Below the pieces are notes generated by a model. That model was not told the DNA's origin. It made no database searches and saw only the letters and a program-made list of their open reading frames with translations. Shown piece by piece: positions 6,724 to 8,529 of a stretch of DNA of 8,529 nucleotides. The stretch is taken from positions 1 through 8,529 of the forward strand of contig CADBQT010000102.1 of assembly GCA_902796875.1 (NCBI GenBank), in the 5' to 3' direction. The stretch's first letter is position 1; each line of letters opens with the position of its first letter. Made by a program: the position numbers and the translations under genes. Origin of the DNA: an uncultured Eubacteriales bacterium (GTDB lineage Bacteria > Bacillota > Clostridia > Peptostreptococcales > Anaerovoracaceae).

Positions 6724-8019
6724 GTGGCAACGAGATTTGATGAAGACAACCGGATCATGAGGGAGGACGACTACCGGGCGATCCTGGCAGGGGTAGGCTC
6801 GGGAGAGGCGGCGGAGCGGTCCATGGACGAGCTGGCCGGCCTTGCGGAGGCGGACGGCATCCAGGTCATCGGCCAGATGCTCCAGCCTTTGGAAAGGCCC
6901 GTCCCCGCCACCTACATCGGCAGCGGCAAAGTCAGGGAACTGGCGGAGCTTTGTGAGGCCATGGAGGCGGATATCTGCATCTTCGACGATGAGCTGAGCG
7001 GGATCCAGATCCGAAACCTGGAGGAGGCGCTGGACGTGCGGGTCATCGACCGGACCGTCCTCATCCTGGACATCTTCGCCGACCGGGCTACTTCCCGGGA
7101 GGGCAAGCTTCAGGTGGAACTGGCCCAGCTTCGTTACCGCATGCCCCGGCTCACCGGCTTCGGGAAAAAGCTTTCCCGTCTGGGCGGCGGCATCGGCACC
7201 AGAGGCCCGGGAGAAAAGAAACTGGAGACGGACCGGCGCCACATCGCTTCCCGGATCGACGACATCCGAAAGGAACTGAAAAAGGCGGAGAAGACCCGGC
7301 AGATCCAGCGGGCGGAGAGACGGCGCTCCGGCGTTCCCGTGGTCGCCCTCATGGGATATACCAATGCAGGCAAATCCGCGGTGATGAACCGGATCCTGGC
7401 GGAGGAAGACCGGGCCGATCAGGAGGTGTTCTCCCAGGACATGCTCTTTGCGACCCTGGATCCCCGGCACCGGAAGATCTCCGCAGCCGGCGGACATCCC
7501 TTCATCCTCATCGACACCGTCGGCTTCGTCAGCAAGCTTCCCCACCACCTGGTGGAAGCCTTCAAGTCCACCCTGGAGGAGGCCCGGGATGCGGACCTGC
7601 TCATCCACGTGGTGGACACCGCCCGGGAGGACCGGGCATTCCAGATGGAGGTGGCCGAGGAGGTCATGGATGAGATCTGCGGCACGTCGGCGCCTCGGAT
7701 CCTGGCCTACAACAAGATCGACCTGGTGGAGGAGATCCCCTGGGATCACGGAGGCCGGGAGGCGGTCTTCATCTCCGCAAAGACAGGGGAAAACATGGAT
7801 GACCTACTGGAGGAGATCGAAAAGGCCATCACCGGCGGATCGGTGGATGCGGTCTTCCTTGTTCCCTACGATCGGGGAGACGTGGTTTCCCGCCTTTGCG
7901 AGACGGGGCAGGTGGAAGAGATGGAATACGAAGACACGGGAACGATCCTTCGGGGCCGTTTCCCGGAGGAGGAATTCGCCCGGTATCGGGAATTCGTCAT
8001 GAGGAAGGAAGAGGACTGA
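6724..8019 (+). CDS. hflX: GTPase HflX
   Basis: HflX is a translation-associated GTPase that binds the 50S subunit and splits stalled or hibernating ribosomes under stress, as shown for E. coli and some Gram-positives. The 431-residue protein has the N-terminal HflX domain with ATYIGSGKVREL, FDDELSGIQIRNLEE, VIDRTVLILDIFADRA and the glycine-rich GGGIGTRGPGEKKLETDRR. A helical linker leads to the G domain: G1 GYTNAGKS at 211-218, LFATLDP (switch I), G3 DTVGF from 264, G4 NKID at 330-333 and G5 SAK from 351. A short C-terminal domain follows. G1 continues as AVMN where many homologues have TLFN, a variation that leaves the P-loop Lys and Ser intact. Translation starts at GTG 6724. The gene begins after the codY terminator; no convincing promoter was found. 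yigZ follows after 10 bases, indicating an operon. Confidence 0.96.
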   Translation: MATRFDEDNRIMREDDYRAILAGVGSGEAAERSMDELAGLAEADGIQVIGQMLQPLERPVPATYIGSGKVRELAELCEAMEADICIFDDELSGIQIRNLEEALDVRVIDRTVLILDIFADRATSREGKLQVELAQLRYRMPRLTGFGKKLSRLGGGIGTRGPGEKKLETDRRHIASRIDDIRKELKKAEKTRQIQRAERRRSGVPVVALMGYTNAGKSAVMNRILAEEDRADQEVFSQDMLFATLDPRHRKISAAGGHPFILIDTVGFVSKLPHHLVEAFKSTLEEARDADLLIHVVDTAREDRAFQMEVAEEVMDEICGTSAPRILAYNKIDLVEEIPWDHGGREAVFISAKTGENMDDLLEEIEKAITGGSVDAVFLVPYDRGDVVSRLCETGQVEEMEYEDTGTILRGRFPEEEFARYREFVMRKEED

Positions 8020-8029
8020 GAGGGGAAGG

Positions 8030-8529
8030 ATGGAACTCTATCGCACAGTGAAACAGGAAGCCTCTGCGGAGCAGATCATCGAGCGCTCCCGGTTCATCGC
8101 CCATATCCGACCGGTGGGAAGCCGGGAGGAGGCGGATGCCTTTGTGGAGGAGATCCGGGGACAGTACCGGGATGCCACCCACAACGTCCCGGCCATGGTC
8201 CTGGGAGATAAACAGCAGGTCCAGTGGGGGTCGGACGACGGAGAGCCCCAGGGGACTTCCGGCGCGCCCATGGTCCAGCTCATCGTGGGGGAGGGGCTGA
8301 CGGATCTGGTCATCGTGGTGACCCGGTATTTCGGCGGGATCAAGCTGGGGACCGGAGGTCTGGTGCGGGCCTATACCAGCTCCGCCCGGCTGGCCATCGA
8401 GGCGGCGGGCGTCTGTGCCGTCTATTCCGCATGCCGTCTCAAGGTGTCCGTGGATTACTCCGCCTTCGAGCGGATCCGCCGGATGGAAGCCTCCTCCATC
8501 AACGACGGGGAAGGGGCTTTCGTCATCGA
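8030..8529 (+). CDS. YigZ/IMPACT (UPF0029) family protein, 5' part (3' end outside window)
   Basis: The frame is open from ATG 8030 to the window edge, giving 166 complete codons of a family usually a little over 200 residues. It starts MELYRTVKQEA and contains RSRFIAHIRPV, DATHNVPAMVLG, SDDGEPQGTSGAPM (68-81) and the signature VVTRYFGGIKLGTGGLVRAY (96-115), which define the N-terminal IMPACT domain. The start of the C-terminal ferredoxin-like domain follows at about 135. Homologues include E. coli YigZ, B. subtilis YvyE and eukaryotic IMPACT, which acts on the Gcn2 stress pathway; the bacterial biochemical role is unsettled. The HNC motif common in the family reads HNV here. AGGGGAAGG (8021-8029) directly precedes the ATG, only 10 bases after the hflX stop, so the two genes probably share a transcript. 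Confidence 0.94.
   Translation, partial: MELYRTVKQEASAEQIIERSRFIAHIRPVGSREEADAFVEEIRGQYRDATHNVPAMVLGDKQQVQWGSDDGEPQGTSGAPMVQLIVGEGLTDLVIVVTRYFGGIKLGTGGLVRAYTSSARLAIEAAGVCAVYSACRLKVSVDYSAFERIRRMEASSINDGEGAFVI

Noticed and set aside
6676..7749. A 357-codon open frame on the minus strand opposite hflX
   Set aside because: It is an antisense shadow of hflX with low-complexity Leu/Gly/Asp/His composition and no family similarity that I can recognise.
1..8529. Mobile element, CRISPR array, defence cassette, tRNA or rRNA gene
   Set aside because: No transposase, recombinase, spaced direct repeats or structural RNA signature was seen on either strand. Genes fill nearly the whole window with recognised housekeeping families, and the largest gap is about 115 bases.

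Overview
This window is a stretch of bacterial housekeeping chromosome, with every supportable gene on the + strand. Protein content points to a Firmicute of the class Clostridia: a CodY repressor, a dprA-topA pair, and hslV-hslU directly upstream of codY. Codon use is GC-rich at third positions, while the promoter regions are sharply AT-rich. The family cannot be fixed from this window alone.

Layout from left to right: the 3' part of a ComM/YifB-type AAA+ gene (1-648) overlaps dprA (638-1507), forming a DNA-uptake/recombination pair. A near-consensus sigma-A promoter whose -35 lies inside the end of dprA (1491-1519) drives topA (1564-3669, DNA topoisomerase I). A short gap with a TATAAT -10 precedes hslV-hslU (3738-5724), a tightly coupled two-gene ATP-dependent protease operon. 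A 107-base AT-rich region then carries a good match to the CodY operator and a promoter for codY (5832-6608). A strong intrinsic terminator (about 6621-6676) closes that unit. After it come hflX (6724-8019, GTG start), a ribosome-associated GTPase, and the 5' part of a YigZ/IMPACT-family gene (8030 to beyond the window end).

The genes fall into functional pairs: natural-transformation DNA handling (comM-like, dprA), supercoiling control (topA), regulated proteolysis plus nutrient sensing (hslVU, codY), and ribosome rescue or translation stress (hflX, yigZ). The arrangement resembles the Bacillus subtilis dprA-topA-trmFO-codV-codW-codX-codY cluster, but trmFO and xerC/codV are absent between topA and hslV.

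I found no undescribed system here: no mobile element, CRISPR array, tRNA, rRNA or defence cassette. The best second-look items are the candidate CodY autoregulatory operator, divergence of the CodY branched-chain amino acid pocket, the N-terminus of HslV, and the reduced topA-codY cluster.
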